Origin: Luteimicrobium sp049844995
Lineage (GTDB): Bacteria; Actinomycetota; Actinomycetes; Actinomycetales; Cellulomonadaceae
Direction of reading: 5' to 3'
DNA length: 64,000 nucleotides
Assembly (NCBI RefSeq): GCF_049844995.1
Contig: NZ_JBNCMC010000003.1
Coordinates: 558,001 to 622,000, forward strand
Shown: piece by piece, positions 1 through 8,258 of the stretch
How positions within the stretch are numbered: the first letter of the stretch is position 1
Layout of the letters: every line of letters starts with the position of its first letter
Program-made: the position numbers and the translations under genes
The notes under the pieces: model-generated
Database searches by the model: none
What the model was told of the DNA's origin: nothing
The model's input: only the letters and a program-made list of their open reading frames with translations

Positions 1-1968
1 GACCTCGCCGACGCGCAGGACCGCAGGGCCGAGCGGGCCGCGGACGGCTCGCCGGACGACCACGGGTCCCCGGCACCCGCCGCCGCCCCCGACGACGCGG
101 CGGGCCCGGCGGGTGCGGAGGCCGACCCCGCGATCCTCGAGGGCGACGTCGTCGACCACCGCTCGCTCGTCGACGCGCTCGACGACCTCCCCGCCCCGGG
201 ACGCGCGGCCCGCGACGGCCGGACGCTCACCGAGGCGGCCCATGCGCGGCTCGGCTCCCTGGCCCGCGACCTGCGGGCCGTGCGGACCCAGACGTACCTG
301 TCGCTGCCCGAGCTCGTGACGCAGGCGGAGCGTGCGCTCGGCCTGGACATCGAGGTCGACGTCGCGGCGGCGCTCTTCGACGCGGGAGCGCAGGGCGGCA
401 GCGAGCTGGGGCGCGCGCACCTCGACGCCTTCCGCGACGTCGCGGTCGAGTTCTCCCAGTCGGCGGACATGCCGACCCTCGGCGCGTTCCTCGCCTGGCT
501 CGGCGCCGCGCAGGCGCAGGAGGGCGGCCTCGACCTGCCGCTGCGCGACGTCGACCCGGATGCCGTGCAGGTCATCACCGTGCACGGCGCGAAGGGTCTC
601 GAGTGGGACGTCGTCGTCGTGCCCGGACTGGTGCAGCAGGCGTTCCCGCAGGTGCGGTTCGGCGACGACGGTCCGACCGACTCCGGCTGGCTCACCGGCC
701 TCGGCAACCTCCCGTACCCGCTGCGGGGGGACGCGCGCGACCTGCCCCGCCTCGCCTACGACGACGCCGAGAACCCGGCGGAGCTGAACGACGCCCTCAA
801 GGCCTTCAAGCTCGCGTCCGGCGAGCACGAGCTCGCGGAGGAGCGCCGGCTCGCGTACGTCGCGTTCACGCGCGCCCGGCACGAGCTGCACCTGTCGGGG
901 TCGTGGTGGCGCACCGGGACCAGGCCCAGCGAGCCGTCGGTGTTCCTGATCGAGCTGGTCGGGGCCGGCCTGCGCCCGGAGGAGTGGGCCGGCGCGCCCG
1001 AGGACGGCGCGTCGAACCCGCTCGCCGACCGTGTGCGCACCGGGTGGTGGCCCGCGGCGCCGGCGGGGCACGACACGGGCGACGTCGCCCCCGAGCCGGC
1101 GCCCCAGGGCGCCGTCACCGACGCCGCCCGAACCGACGCCGCCCGCCCCGACGAAGCGCCCCCCGGCCCGTCGCCCGCGGTCCGCGCGGTGCGGGCTGCG
1201 GCGGACGCCGTGCGCGAGGCCGCCGCGACGGGCGCGTCGGTCCTCGCCCAGGACGCGTCCCAGGACGACTCGGTCGCCGCCCTCGCCCGCCTGCTCCTGG
1301 CCGAGCGCGCGGCTCGGGACGCGGCGAGCGCGGAGGTCGCGTTCCCCGCCCACGTGTCGGCGTCGGGGCTGGTCGCGCTCGCGGCGGACCGCGACGCGTT
1401 CGCCCTGTCGCGGCGCCGCCCGGTGCCGCGTAAGCCGTCGACGCACGCGCGGCGAGGCACGGCGTTCCACGCGTGGGTGGAGCGGTACTTCGGCGCGGCC
1501 GCCCTGCTCGACGTCGAGGACCTCCCGGGCGCCGACGACGCCGACGTGCGGACCGACGAGCAGCTCGAGGCGCTGCGGGCCACGTTCCTCGGGTCGGTGT
1601 GGGCGTCGCGCGAGCCGCTCGCGATCGAGGTGGACGTCGAGACGCCGGTCGCGGGCGTCGTCGTGCGCTGCCGCATCGACGCGGTGTTCCCGGAGCGGCT
1701 CGAACCGCGGCCGGGCGACGGACCGGGCGGGCGCACGGGCGCCGTCGTCGTCGACTGGAAGACGGGCCGCGCACCGCACGACGAGGCGGCGCGCCGCGCG
1801 CGCGAGGTGCAGCTCGCGGCCTACCGCCTCGCGTGGGCGCGGTGGTCGGGCCTGCCGCTCGAGGAGGTGTCCGCGGCGTTCTACTACGTCGCCGACGACA
1901 CGGTGGTACGTCCCGTCGACCTGCTCGACGAGGCCGCGCTCGAGGCGCTGGTGCGCGGCGACCGGTGA
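1..1968 (+). CDS. adnB: AdnB-like UvrD-family helicase with C-terminal PD-(D/E)XK nuclease (5' end missing)
   Basis: The reading frame is open from base 1, so this is the last 655 residues of a longer protein. Helicase motif V (HGAKGLEWD, near 580-610) and motif VI (VAFTRARHEL, near 860-890) mark the C-terminal half of a UvrD-type motor. After a proline- and alanine-rich linker, the last 200 residues carry a RecB/AddB-type nuclease: RGTAFHAWVE, a conserved Asp in CRIDAVF, the VVDWKTG core near 1750, and QLAAY. In mycobacteria AdnAB resects double-strand breaks. AdnB lies directly upstream of the Rv3200c-nudC-uvrD2 genes, and the same neighbours follow here. It could also be AdnA, since both subunits share this architecture; position favours AdnB. 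Confidence 0.8.
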   Translation, partial: DLADAQDRRAERAADGSPDDHGSPAPAAAPDDAAGPAGAEADPAILEGDVVDHRSLVDALDDLPAPGRAARDGRTLTEAAHARLGSLARDLRAVRTQTYLSLPELVTQAERALGLDIEVDVAAALFDAGAQGGSELGRAHLDAFRDVAVEFSQSADMPTLGAFLAWLGAAQAQEGGLDLPLRDVDPDAVQVITVHGAKGLEWDVVVVPGLVQQAFPQVRFGDDGPTDSGWLTGLGNLPYPLRGDARDLPRLAYDDAENPAELNDALKAFKLASGEHELAEERRLAYVAFTRARHELHLSGSWWRTGTRPSEPSVFLIELVGAGLRPEEWAGAPEDGASNPLADRVRTGWWPAAPAGHDTGDVAPEPAPQGAVTDAARTDAARPDEAPPGPSPAVRAVRAAADAVREAAATGASVLAQDASQDDSVAALARLLLAERAARDAASAEVAFPAHVSASGLVALAADRDAFALSRRRPVPRKPSTHARRGTAFHAWVERYFGAAALLDVEDLPGADDADVRTDEQLEALRATFLGSVWASREPLAIEVDVETPVAGVVVRCRIDAVFPERLEPRPGDGPGGRTGAVVVDWKTGRAPHDEAARRAREVQLAAYRLAWARWSGLPLEEVSAAFYYVADDTVVRPVDLLDEAALEALVRGDR

Positions 1969-1990
1969 CCGGGTCCGCGCGCGGCGCGAG

Positions 1991-2917
1991 CTACGGCTCG
2001 CCCGCGCCGTCCTGCACGGCGTCCTCGAGCTCGTGGAGCATGTCGATCGCGTCGGCGACGACGTCGTCCTGCCCGGTCCTGACCCCGTGCAGGAGCCAGC
2101 GCACGAGCTCGAGCTCGCCGGCGAGCAGGGCGCGCTCCTCGAGGTGCGGGTCGGCGAGCTCGGTGCGCCGCAGCCGATAGGCCTCGAGGATCGAGTCGGT
2201 GGCGTCCTCGGGGGCCGCGACGAGCAGCCAGGCGAGGTCGTCCGCGGGGTCGGCGACCCGCGCGTCGGCCCAGCCGGTCACCGCGCGCACCCGGGTCCCG
2301 GACGCGAGCACCTGCTCCGGACCCAGGTCCCCGTGCACGACGACGGGCTGGTACTTCCACAGCGCGACGTCCTCGAGCGCGTCCTCCCAGCGGCGCAGAA
2401 GCATGGTCGGGACGTGCCCGGTCGCGGCGGCGTCGTCGAGCTCGGCGAGCCGGCGGTCCCGGTACTCGTCCGCGGTGTACACGGGGAGGCCGGCGTCGGC
2501 GACGACGTTCACGGGCAGCTCGTGGATCGCGGCGACGACACGCCCGAGGTCGGCGGCGAGGCCGGGGCCCGGGCCGAGGCGGTCGAGCTCCAGCGGTGCG
2601 CCGTCGAGGGCGGTGTGCACGACGGCGCGGCCGCCCTCGGGCAGCCGCGCGTACCCGCGCGGTGCGGGCACGGAGAACGGGAGGACGCCGGCGTCGACGT
2701 AGGGCACGAGGCGTGCGAGCAGCGCGACCTCGGCCTCGAGCGACGCGCCCGCGGCGACGGTCCGGGGCGCGCGGACGACCCAGCGTGCGCCGTCCTCGTC
2801 GGTCACGACCGCGACGTCGAAGTCCCCGCGGTCGCGCACCGGCTCGACCGTCACCGCCTGCAGCCCGTGCACCGCCTGGGTGGACAGCGCGGCGAGGACG
2901 AGGGGCGAGCGGGTCAC
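1991..2917 (-). CDS. Aminoglycoside/macrolide phosphotransferase-fold kinase
   Basis: A 308-residue protein with the APH kinase catalytic loop VVHGDLGPEQVL and a later WADARVADPADDLAWL segment corresponding to the metal-binding DxD region. Relatives next to nudC/uvrD2 in actinobacteria are annotated as phosphotransferases of unknown substrate, so resistance is not implied. GTG at 2917 was chosen because it gives the family-like opening VTRSPLVLAAL; another in-frame GTG lies at 2926. It converges with the helicase-nuclease gene, 22 bp away, and is divergent from nudC. The metal-binding loop has Trp-Ala where canonical APH enzymes have Asp-Phe/Trp, so substrate range may differ. Confidence 0.75.
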   Translation of the reverse strand: MTRSPLVLAALSTQAVHGLQAVTVEPVRDRGDFDVAVVTDEDGARWVVRAPRTVAAGASLEAEVALLARLVPYVDAGVLPFSVPAPRGYARLPEGGRAVVHTALDGAPLELDRLGPGPGLAADLGRVVAAIHELPVNVVADAGLPVYTADEYRDRRLAELDDAAATGHVPTMLLRRWEDALEDVALWKYQPVVVHGDLGPEQVLASGTRVRAVTGWADARVADPADDLAWLLVAAPEDATDSILEAYRLRRTELADPHLEERALLAGELELVRWLLHGVRTGQDDVVADAIDMLHELEDAVQDGAGEP

Positions 2918-2999
2918 CCGCCCCACGGTAGCGGGAGGACACGCCTGGAGGGGACCGACCCGCGGCGGGGCGGGGGATCGCGGCGGCTACGGTGAGCCG

Positions 3000-4010
3000 G
3001 TGACCGACCTCCCTTCCGTGCCGCCCGGCCCGTTCGCCGCACTGCCCCTCACGACCGCCCTGGACCGTGCCGCCGAGCGCCGGACGGCCCCGGGCGAGCT
3101 GGCCCGGGCGCTCGCCGACGACGCGACGCGGGTCCTGCTCGTGCACCGCGCGCACGTGCCGGTGACGGGCGCAGCCCGGCTGGACCTGCTGCCCGCCGCC
3201 GCGGTCCGCGACCCGGCGTTCGGGCCGCCGTCGGACGCGCAGCCCGTGGCCCGATGGATCCTGCTCGGCGAGGTGGAGGGCGCGACCGTCCTCGCGCTCG
3301 TCGTGCCGGACGCCGCCGACGCGACGGCGCCCGGCATCGAGGGCATCGCGCCGCAGGACGTGTGGTCGGGACTGCTGCGCGACCGGCAGTGGCGGACGGT
3401 GCGGGAGGCGGCGGTGACCGTTCCCGACGACGAGGCGGCGCTGGCTGCCGAGGCGACCGCCGTCGCGCAGTGGCACGACCGCGCCCCACGGTGCCCGCAC
3501 TGCGGCGAGCCGACGGTCGTCACGGACGGCGGCTGGGTGCGTCGGTGCGAGGCGGAGGGCATCGCGCACTTCCCGCGGACCGACCCGGCCGTGATCATGG
3601 CGGTCGTCGACGAGGACGACCGCCTGCTCCTCGGCCGCTCGGCCGCGTGGCCTGAGGGCCGCTTCTCGACGCTCGCGGGGTTCGTCGAGCCGGGCGAGTC
3701 CGCCGAGCAGGCCGTCCGCCGGGAGGTGCGGGAGGAGTCGGGGGTGGACGTCGGCGAGGTGGCGTTCCGGGGGAGCCAGCCGTGGCCGTTCCCGTCCTCG
3801 CTCATGCTGGGCTTCCGCGCCCGCGCGCGCACGACGGCGCTGCACCCGGACGGCGTCGAGCTCGCCGAGCTGCGCTGGGTCACCCGGGACGAGCTGCGGG
3901 ACCAGGTCGCCAGGGGCGCGCTGCTCCCGCCGGGTCGGGTGTCGATCGCGCGGGCGCTGATCGAGGAGTGGTTCGGCGGCCCGCTGCCCACGCCCGCGGC
4001 CGAGGCGTGA
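3000..4010 (+). CDS. nudC: NAD(+) diphosphatase / RNA deNADding Nudix hydrolase
   Basis: A 336-residue NudC. It has the N-terminal NUDIX-like domain, a zinc-ribbon remnant with three clear cysteines (CPHC then RRCE), and a full Nudix box in GFVEPGESAEQAVRREVREESG. The NudC-specific SQPWPFPSS motif follows, which separates NAD-cleaving enzymes from other Nudix proteins. It cleaves NADH to NMNH and AMP and can remove NAD caps from RNA. GTG at 3000 was chosen as the start of VTDLPSVPP. Its stop overlaps the GTG of the next gene (GTGA), so the two are probably translationally coupled. Mycobacterial nudC also lies near uvrD2. Confidence 0.93.
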   Translation: MTDLPSVPPGPFAALPLTTALDRAAERRTAPGELARALADDATRVLLVHRAHVPVTGAARLDLLPAAAVRDPAFGPPSDAQPVARWILLGEVEGATVLALVVPDAADATAPGIEGIAPQDVWSGLLRDRQWRTVREAAVTVPDDEAALAAEATAVAQWHDRAPRCPHCGEPTVVTDGGWVRRCEAEGIAHFPRTDPAVIMAVVDEDDRLLLGRSAAWPEGRFSTLAGFVEPGESAEQAVRREVREESGVDVGEVAFRGSQPWPFPSSLMLGFRARARTTALHPDGVELAELRWVTRDELRDQVARGALLPPGRVSIARALIEEWFGGPLPTPAAEA

Positions 4011-4861
4011 CGGCGACGACCGCCACCGACCTGGCGACCCCCTTCGACCGCTCGGAGCGCGCGATCTGGCGGGGCTCCGCGGATGCCTACGCCCGGACCT
4101 TCGCGCACCTGTGCGCACACCTCGCGCCGGATCTGCTCGACGCCGCGCACGCCGGGAACGGGACGCGCGTGCTCGACGTCGGGACGGGCACCGGCACGGT
4201 CGCGCTCCTGGCACGTGGGCGCGGCGCGGACGCGCTGGCGTGCGACGCGGACCCGGGCATGGTGGCGACCGCCGTCGGGACCGCGGGCCGCGACGGTGCG
4301 CCCCTGACGGGCGTCGTCGCCGCGCTCCCGGCGTTGCCGTTCGCGGACGGGTCGTTCGACGCGGTGACCGCTGGCTTCGTGCTCAACCACGTGGGCCGCC
4401 CGCGGGCGGCGGCGGCCGAGCTCGCCCGCGTGGCGTTGCCGGGCCGACGCGTGGCCGTGACGATCTGGGCGAGCCCTCCGGCCGCGGGGCAGACGCTCGT
4501 GGGCCGGGCGCTCGCGGCGGCGGGGATCGAGCGCCCGACGACGTTCCCTTCGCTCGACGGCGCCGACGACTTCCCGCGCACGGCCGACGGGCTGGCGGCG
4601 TTGCTGCGCGACGCGGGCCTGGTCGACGTCGTCGTGGAGGAGCGCCGGTGGGTGCACCGGGTCGACGCCGACACGTGGTGGGCCGGCCCGGCGTCGGGCG
4701 TGGCGACGGTGGGGAAGGTGCTCACCGGCGCCCCGTCGGAGGCCCGGGCTGCCGCCCGGGCGCACTTCGACCGGCTCGCCGACGAGCTCCGCGGCGACGA
4801 CGGCCTCCTGGCGCTCCCGCACGTCGCCCTGCTGGGCCACGGCCGACGCCCACCCGCCTGA
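4007..4861 (+). CDS. Class I SAM-dependent methyltransferase
   Basis: A 284-residue protein with a Rossmann SAM-binding core: motif I VLDVGTGTGTVALLA, an acidic ACDADPGMV strand, and LPALPFADGSFDAVTAGFVLNHV, typical of the UbiE/COQ5-like Methyltransf_11 family. The start GTG overlaps the nudC stop. The substrate cannot be read from the sequence; small-molecule methylation is the usual role of this group. No signal peptide or membrane segment is visible, so it should be cytoplasmic. It ends 19 bp before the convergent mycoredoxin gene. Confidence 0.85.
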   Translation: MTATTATDLATPFDRSERAIWRGSADAYARTFAHLCAHLAPDLLDAAHAGNGTRVLDVGTGTGTVALLARGRGADALACDADPGMVATAVGTAGRDGAPLTGVVAALPALPFADGSFDAVTAGFVLNHVGRPRAAAAELARVALPGRRVAVTIWASPPAAGQTLVGRALAAAGIERPTTFPSLDGADDFPRTADGLAALLRDAGLVDVVVEERRWVHRVDADTWWAGPASGVATVGKVLTGAPSEARAAARAHFDRLADELRGDDGLLALPHVALLGHGRRPPA

Positions 4862-4880
4862 CGCCACACGGGGACGTGCG

Positions 4881-5150
4881 TCAGAGGCGCGAGCGGACCT
4901 CGGCGAGGCTGGGGTTGGTGGCCGCGGTGCCGTCGGGGAAGACGACCGTGGGGACGACCTGGTTGCCGCCGTTGATCTGCTCGACGTAGGACGCCGTCTC
5001 GGGCTGCTGCTCGATGTCGACGACCGTGTACCCGATGCCCGCGGAGTCCAGCTGCGTCTTGAGGCGGCGGCAGTAGCCGCACCACGTCGTCGAGTACATG
5101 ACGACGGACCCGGGCTCGGGCAGGACGGGGGAGACGGCGGTCTCGGTCAC
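4881..5150 (-). CDS. mrx1: Mycoredoxin-type glutaredoxin
   Basis: An 89-residue thioredoxin-fold protein with the redox motif CGYC at residues 24-27 (TTWCGYC), the cis-Pro segment QVVPTVVFPDG and a short C-terminal helix. Mycoredoxin-1 reduces mycothiol mixed disulfides in actinobacteria. GTG at 5150 follows a GAGGAG ribosome-binding site with a 7-nt spacer. The gene is divergent from uvrD2, as in other actinobacterial nudC-uvrD2 neighbourhoods. Length and motif match the family well. Confidence 0.92.
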   Translation of the reverse strand: MTETAVSPVLPEPGSVVMYSTTWCGYCRRLKTQLDSAGIGYTVVDIEQQPETASYVEQINGGNQVVPTVVFPDGTAATNPSLAEVRSRL

Positions 5151-5310
5151 GGAGCAACTCCTCAGCTGTGCACGTCGGGCGCGGCAACTCCCGCGCCAAC
5201 TCCCTGCAACGCGCGGTCACCCGTGGTTCTTCCCGCCCGCCCGACGACGGAGGCGGGCTCCTGGGGACGGACGACCCACGTGTCACCCGCGGCTGCGAGA
5301 ATCGCGGGTG

Positions 5311-7401
5311 ATGTCCACGCCACCTCCTCCCGGACCCGCCTCCCGCACCTCGCCCCGGCCCGACGCCGCGCCGCCCCGCACCGCGGACGCGATCCTCGAC
5401 GCGCTCGACCCCGAGCAGCGCGACGTCGCGGTCACGCTGCAGGGGCCGGTGTGCGTGCTGGCGGGGGCGGGCACCGGCAAGACGCGCGCGATCACCCATC
5501 GCATCGCGTACGGGGTGCGGACGGGTGTCTACACGCCGACGAGCGTGCTGGCCGTGACGTTCACGGCTCGCGCCGCAGGGGAGATGCGCACGCGGCTGCG
5601 CCAGCTCGGGGTGCAGGGCGTGCAGGCCCGCACCTTCCACGCGGCCGCGCTGCGCCAGCTCGGGTACTTCTGGCCGCGTGTCGTCGGCGGCGCGCCGCCC
5701 CGGATCCTCGAGTACAAGGCGCCGGCGGTCGGCGAGGCGGCCCGGCGGCTCGGCGTGGCCGTCGACCGGGTGGCGGTCCGTGACCTGTCGTCGGAGATCG
5801 AGTGGGCCAAGGTCTCGCTCGTCACCGCGGAGGACTACGAGCGCGCGTGCGCGGCCGTGGACCGCGAGACGCCGGCCGGCTACGACGCGACCACGATCGC
5901 GCGCCTCATCGCCGCGTACGAGGAGGTCAAGACCGAGCGCGGCGTGATCGACTTCGAGGACGTCCTCCTGCTGCTGGGCGAGATGCTGCGCTCCACGCCG
6001 GCGGTCGCGGACGAGGTCCGCCGCCAGTACCGGCACTTCGTCGTCGACGAGTACCAGGACGTCTCGCCGCTCCAGCAGTTCCTGCTCGACCAGTGGCTCG
6101 GCGGCCGCAAGGAGATCTGCGTCGTCGGCGACCCGAGCCAGACCATCTACTCGTTCACGGGGGCTACGCCCCACCACCTGCTGACGTTCTCCAAGACGTA
6201 CCCCGGGGCGCACGTGCTGCGCCTCGTGCGCGACTACCGTTCCACCCCCGAGGTCGTGACGCTCGCCAACCGGCTCCTCGCGAGCACCGGCCGGCGCCGC
6301 GGCCCGGGCGCGCCGCTCGAGCTGATCGCGCAGCGCCCGTCGGGCCCGCCCGTGGGCTTCACCGCCTACGACGACGACGAGTCCGAGGCCGCCGGGATCG
6401 CCGCCCGGGTGGGCCGCCTGGTCGAGCAGGGCGTGCCGGTCAGCGAGATCGCCGTGCTCTACCGGACGAACGCGCAGTCGGAGGCGTTCGAGCAGGCCCT
6501 CGCGGACGCCGGCATCGGCTACCTGGTGCGCGGCGGCGGCCGGTTCTTCGAGCGCAAGGAGGTGCGCGACGCGATCGTGCTGCTGCGCGGCGCGGCGCGC
6601 TCTGCCGACCCGGACCAGCCCATGCCCGAGGCGGTGCGAGACGTGCTCATCACGGTCGGCTGGGCTCCGAAGCCCCCCGCGGCGCGCGGTGCCGTCCGGG
6701 AGCGGTGGGACGCGATGCAGGCGCTCGTGGCGCTCGCGGACGACCTGCCCGAGGGGTCCACGCTGCCGGACCTGGTCGCGGAGCTCGACGAGCGCGCCTC
6801 GGCCCAGCACGCCCCGACGGTCGAGGGCGTCACGCTCGCCTCGCTCCACGCGGCCAAGGGCCTCGAGTGGGACGCGGTGTTCCTCGCGGGCATGAGCGAG
6901 GGGCTCATGCCCATCTCGCTCGCGGAGACGGACGACGCCGTCGCCGAGGAGCGCCGCCTGCTGTACGTGGGGATCACGCGGGCCCGCGAGCGGCTCGAGC
7001 TGTCGTACGGGCGGTCGCGCCACCCCGGCGGGCGGGCCACGCGCAAGCGGACCCGGTTCCTCGACGGGCTGTGGCCCGACGACCCGTCGGACCGGGCGCG
7101 GCGGTCGCGGGGCGCCGGGAGCAAGGGAGCCGGGCGGGCTGCTCGCGGCGCGGTTCAGCTCACCGGCGAGTACGACCAGGCGCTCTTCGAGTCCCTGCGC
7201 GAGTGGCGCTCGGGCGTCGCGCGTGAGATCGACAAGCCCGCCTTCACGGTGCTCGTCGACTCGACGCTCGCCGAGATCGCCGAGGCCCGGCCGACGTCCG
7301 TCGCCGAGCTGGCGCGCGTGAACGGCATCGGGCCGGCGAAGATCGACCGATACGGGGCAAGCCTGCTCGAGCTGGTGAGGTCCGCCGCAGGCCCGTCCTG
7401 A
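5311..7401 (+). CDS. uvrD2: ATP-dependent DNA helicase UvrD2 with HRDC domain
   Basis: A 696-residue SF1A helicase. Walker A is AGAGTGKT (Lys57), Walker B is VVDEYQDVSPLQ, and motifs IV-VI follow: VLRLVRDYRSTPEVV, LHAAKGLEWDAVFLAG and EERRLLYVGITRARERL. The C-terminal 75 residues form an HRDC domain (LFESLREWRSGVAREIDKPAFTVLVDSTLAEIA, two lines of the fold ending in GIGPAKIDRYG). ATG at 5311 was chosen; a longer in-frame version back to 5098 lacks family similarity and overlaps the mycoredoxin start. Mycobacterial UvrD2 has a tetracysteine zinc motif between the motor and HRDC; here that linker (SDRARRSRGAGSK region) has no cysteine. Confidence 0.93.
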   Translation: MSTPPPPGPASRTSPRPDAAPPRTADAILDALDPEQRDVAVTLQGPVCVLAGAGTGKTRAITHRIAYGVRTGVYTPTSVLAVTFTARAAGEMRTRLRQLGVQGVQARTFHAAALRQLGYFWPRVVGGAPPRILEYKAPAVGEAARRLGVAVDRVAVRDLSSEIEWAKVSLVTAEDYERACAAVDRETPAGYDATTIARLIAAYEEVKTERGVIDFEDVLLLLGEMLRSTPAVADEVRRQYRHFVVDEYQDVSPLQQFLLDQWLGGRKEICVVGDPSQTIYSFTGATPHHLLTFSKTYPGAHVLRLVRDYRSTPEVVTLANRLLASTGRRRGPGAPLELIAQRPSGPPVGFTAYDDDESEAAGIAARVGRLVEQGVPVSEIAVLYRTNAQSEAFEQALADAGIGYLVRGGGRFFERKEVRDAIVLLRGAARSADPDQPMPEAVRDVLITVGWAPKPPAARGAVRERWDAMQALVALADDLPEGSTLPDLVAELDERASAQHAPTVEGVTLASLHAAKGLEWDAVFLAGMSEGLMPISLAETDDAVAEERRLLYVGITRARERLELSYGRSRHPGGRATRKRTRFLDGLWPDDPSDRARRSRGAGSKGAGRAARGAVQLTGEYDQALFESLREWRSGVAREIDKPAFTVLVDSTLAEIAEARPTSVAELARVNGIGPAKIDRYGASLLELVRSAAGPS

Positions 7402-7444
7402 CCGGCGTCGGGACCCGCGAAGAAAATCTGAAGAACTCGTCCGT

Positions 7445-7481
7445 AAATAAGTTGTGCGCCCTGTGTGGCGGGGCGTACCGT
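7445..7481 (+). promoter_or_regulatory. Predicted WhiB7-dependent promoter of whiB7
   Basis: An AT-rich run AAATAA (7445-7450) abuts a -35-like TTGTGC (7452-7457). An 18-nt spacer separates it from TACCGT (7476-7481). In known actinobacteria WhiB7 activates its own gene from promoters with an AT-rich patch just upstream of the -35, bound by its AT-hook. The layout here fits that pattern, about 75 nt upstream of the leader ORF. Transcription start not demonstrated. Confidence 0.55.
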
Positions 7482-7554
7482 CGACGAGTCCGATGCCCGA
7501 GGGTGTCGTGCGGGTCCGCCCGTACGGTGCCGAACGAGAGAGGAGGTGGGTGCA

Positions 7555-7701
7555 GTGAACAACACGACGATCGAGATCATGGCTCCGAAGACCGGCTTCA
7601 CGCTGTCTGCGGGCTACAGCTCTGTCTCCGCGACCTCTCGTAAGCGCGGGACGCGAGGCGATCTCCCCGCACCCGGCTCCGCACTCTGGACTCATCTGTA
7701 G
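7555..7701 (+). CDS. whiB7 leader peptide (upstream ORF)
   Basis: A 48-residue ORF with a strong GGAGGT ribosome-binding site and GTG start, ending 156 nt before whiB7. Its product (VNNTTIEIMAPKTG... ending WTHL) has no recognisable domain. It is followed by an intrinsic terminator in the whiB7 leader. In mycobacteria and Streptomyces, drug-stalled ribosomes on a whiB7 leader ORF relieve such termination. The same role is inferred here from position and structure; the peptide sequence itself is not diagnostic. Confidence 0.65.
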   Translation: MNNTTIEIMAPKTGFTLSAGYSSVSATSRKRGTRGDLPAPGSALWTHL

Positions 7702-7725
7702 GTCGAACCGACCTAGCAGCCTCCA

Positions 7726-7760
7726 GGCCGCGGAGCCCGACAGGGATCCGCGGCCTTTCT
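7726..7760 (+). terminator. Intrinsic terminator/attenuator in the whiB7 leader
   Basis: A 9-bp perfect stem, GGCCGCGGA (7726-7734) with TCCGCGGCC (7747-7755), is followed directly by TTTCT. A smaller hairpin at 7701-7713 (GGTCG/CGACC) overlaps the last base of the leader ORF stop, and another at 7768-7788 (CCGACGCC/GGCGTCGG) lies between the terminator and whiB7. These can form alternative folds depending on ribosome position. This is the expected attenuation device. Confidence 0.75.
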
Positions 7761-7857
7761 CATGGGACCGACGCCACGAAGGCGTCGGACGAAGGCCCCC
7801 GGATTCCCCGTCGAAGCAGTCACGACAAGCAACGACAGGACGAAACTGGAGGACATC

Positions 7858-8235
7858 GTGCGGCTCACGACGCTGCTCGACTCGATCCCGCAGGGCGGTT
7901 CCGGACCGTGGAACCCTGCCCCCGACACCTTTGCCCCCACCATCACCGAGGCCGTCGGGAGCACGGCTGCCGAGTTCGACCGCATCCTCGCCGAGATCCT
8001 GCCCTGCCGTACGAACGACGCCGAGCTCTGGTTCGCCGAGCGCCAGGCCGACGTCGAGCGCGCGAAGGCGCTCTGCCACGACTGCCCCCTGATGGAGGGC
8101 TGCCTGGCGGGCGCCGTCGAGCGCCACGAGCCGTGGGGCGTCTGGGGCGGTCAGGTCTTCGTCGACGGCGTGGTCGTCGCGACCAAGCGTGGCCGTGGCC
8201 GGCCCCGCAAGGTCCGGCCCGCCGAGGCGGCCTGA
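7858..8235 (+). CDS. whiB7: WhiB7 transcriptional regulator of intrinsic antibiotic resistance
   Basis: A 125-residue WhiB protein. Four cysteines at residues 50, 73, 76 and 82 (C...CHDC...C) ligate the [4Fe-4S] cluster, followed by the GVWGG turn. The C-terminus has an AT-hook, RGRGRPRK at residues 111-118, which is the hallmark of WhiB7 among WhiB proteins. GTG at 7858 has GGAGG 5 nt upstream; an in-frame ATG at 7765 would run back through the leader region and is rejected. WhiB7 binds the primary sigma factor and activates resistance genes after ribosome inhibition. Regulated by its own promoter and the leader attenuator. Confidence 0.95.
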   Translation: MRLTTLLDSIPQGGSGPWNPAPDTFAPTITEAVGSTAAEFDRILAEILPCRTNDAELWFAERQADVERAKALCHDCPLMEGCLAGAVERHEPWGVWGGQVFVDGVVVATKRGRGRPRKVRPAEAA

Positions 8236-8258
8236 GGCCAGGCCGGCGGTGGCAGGGC

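Noticed and set aside
1991..2917. Phosphotransferase as an antibiotic resistance gene
   Set aside because: It sits in a conserved housekeeping neighbourhood and has an altered metal loop; resistance cannot be supported from sequence.
1884..4214. Minus-strand open frame of 776 codons
   Set aside because: It overlaps nudC and the phosphotransferase in the wrong frame and has Arg/Pro-rich shadow composition.
5098..5310. N-terminal extension of uvrD2 to an earlier start
   Set aside because: The added 71 residues overlap the mycoredoxin start region, show no helicase similarity, and the ATG at 5311 gives the family-like N-terminus.
4087..8127. Very long minus-strand open frame of 1346 codons across nudC-uvrD2-whiB7
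   Set aside because: It is a shadow of high-GC third-codon positions in real genes on the other strand; composition is Arg/Gly/Ala repeats with no family motif.
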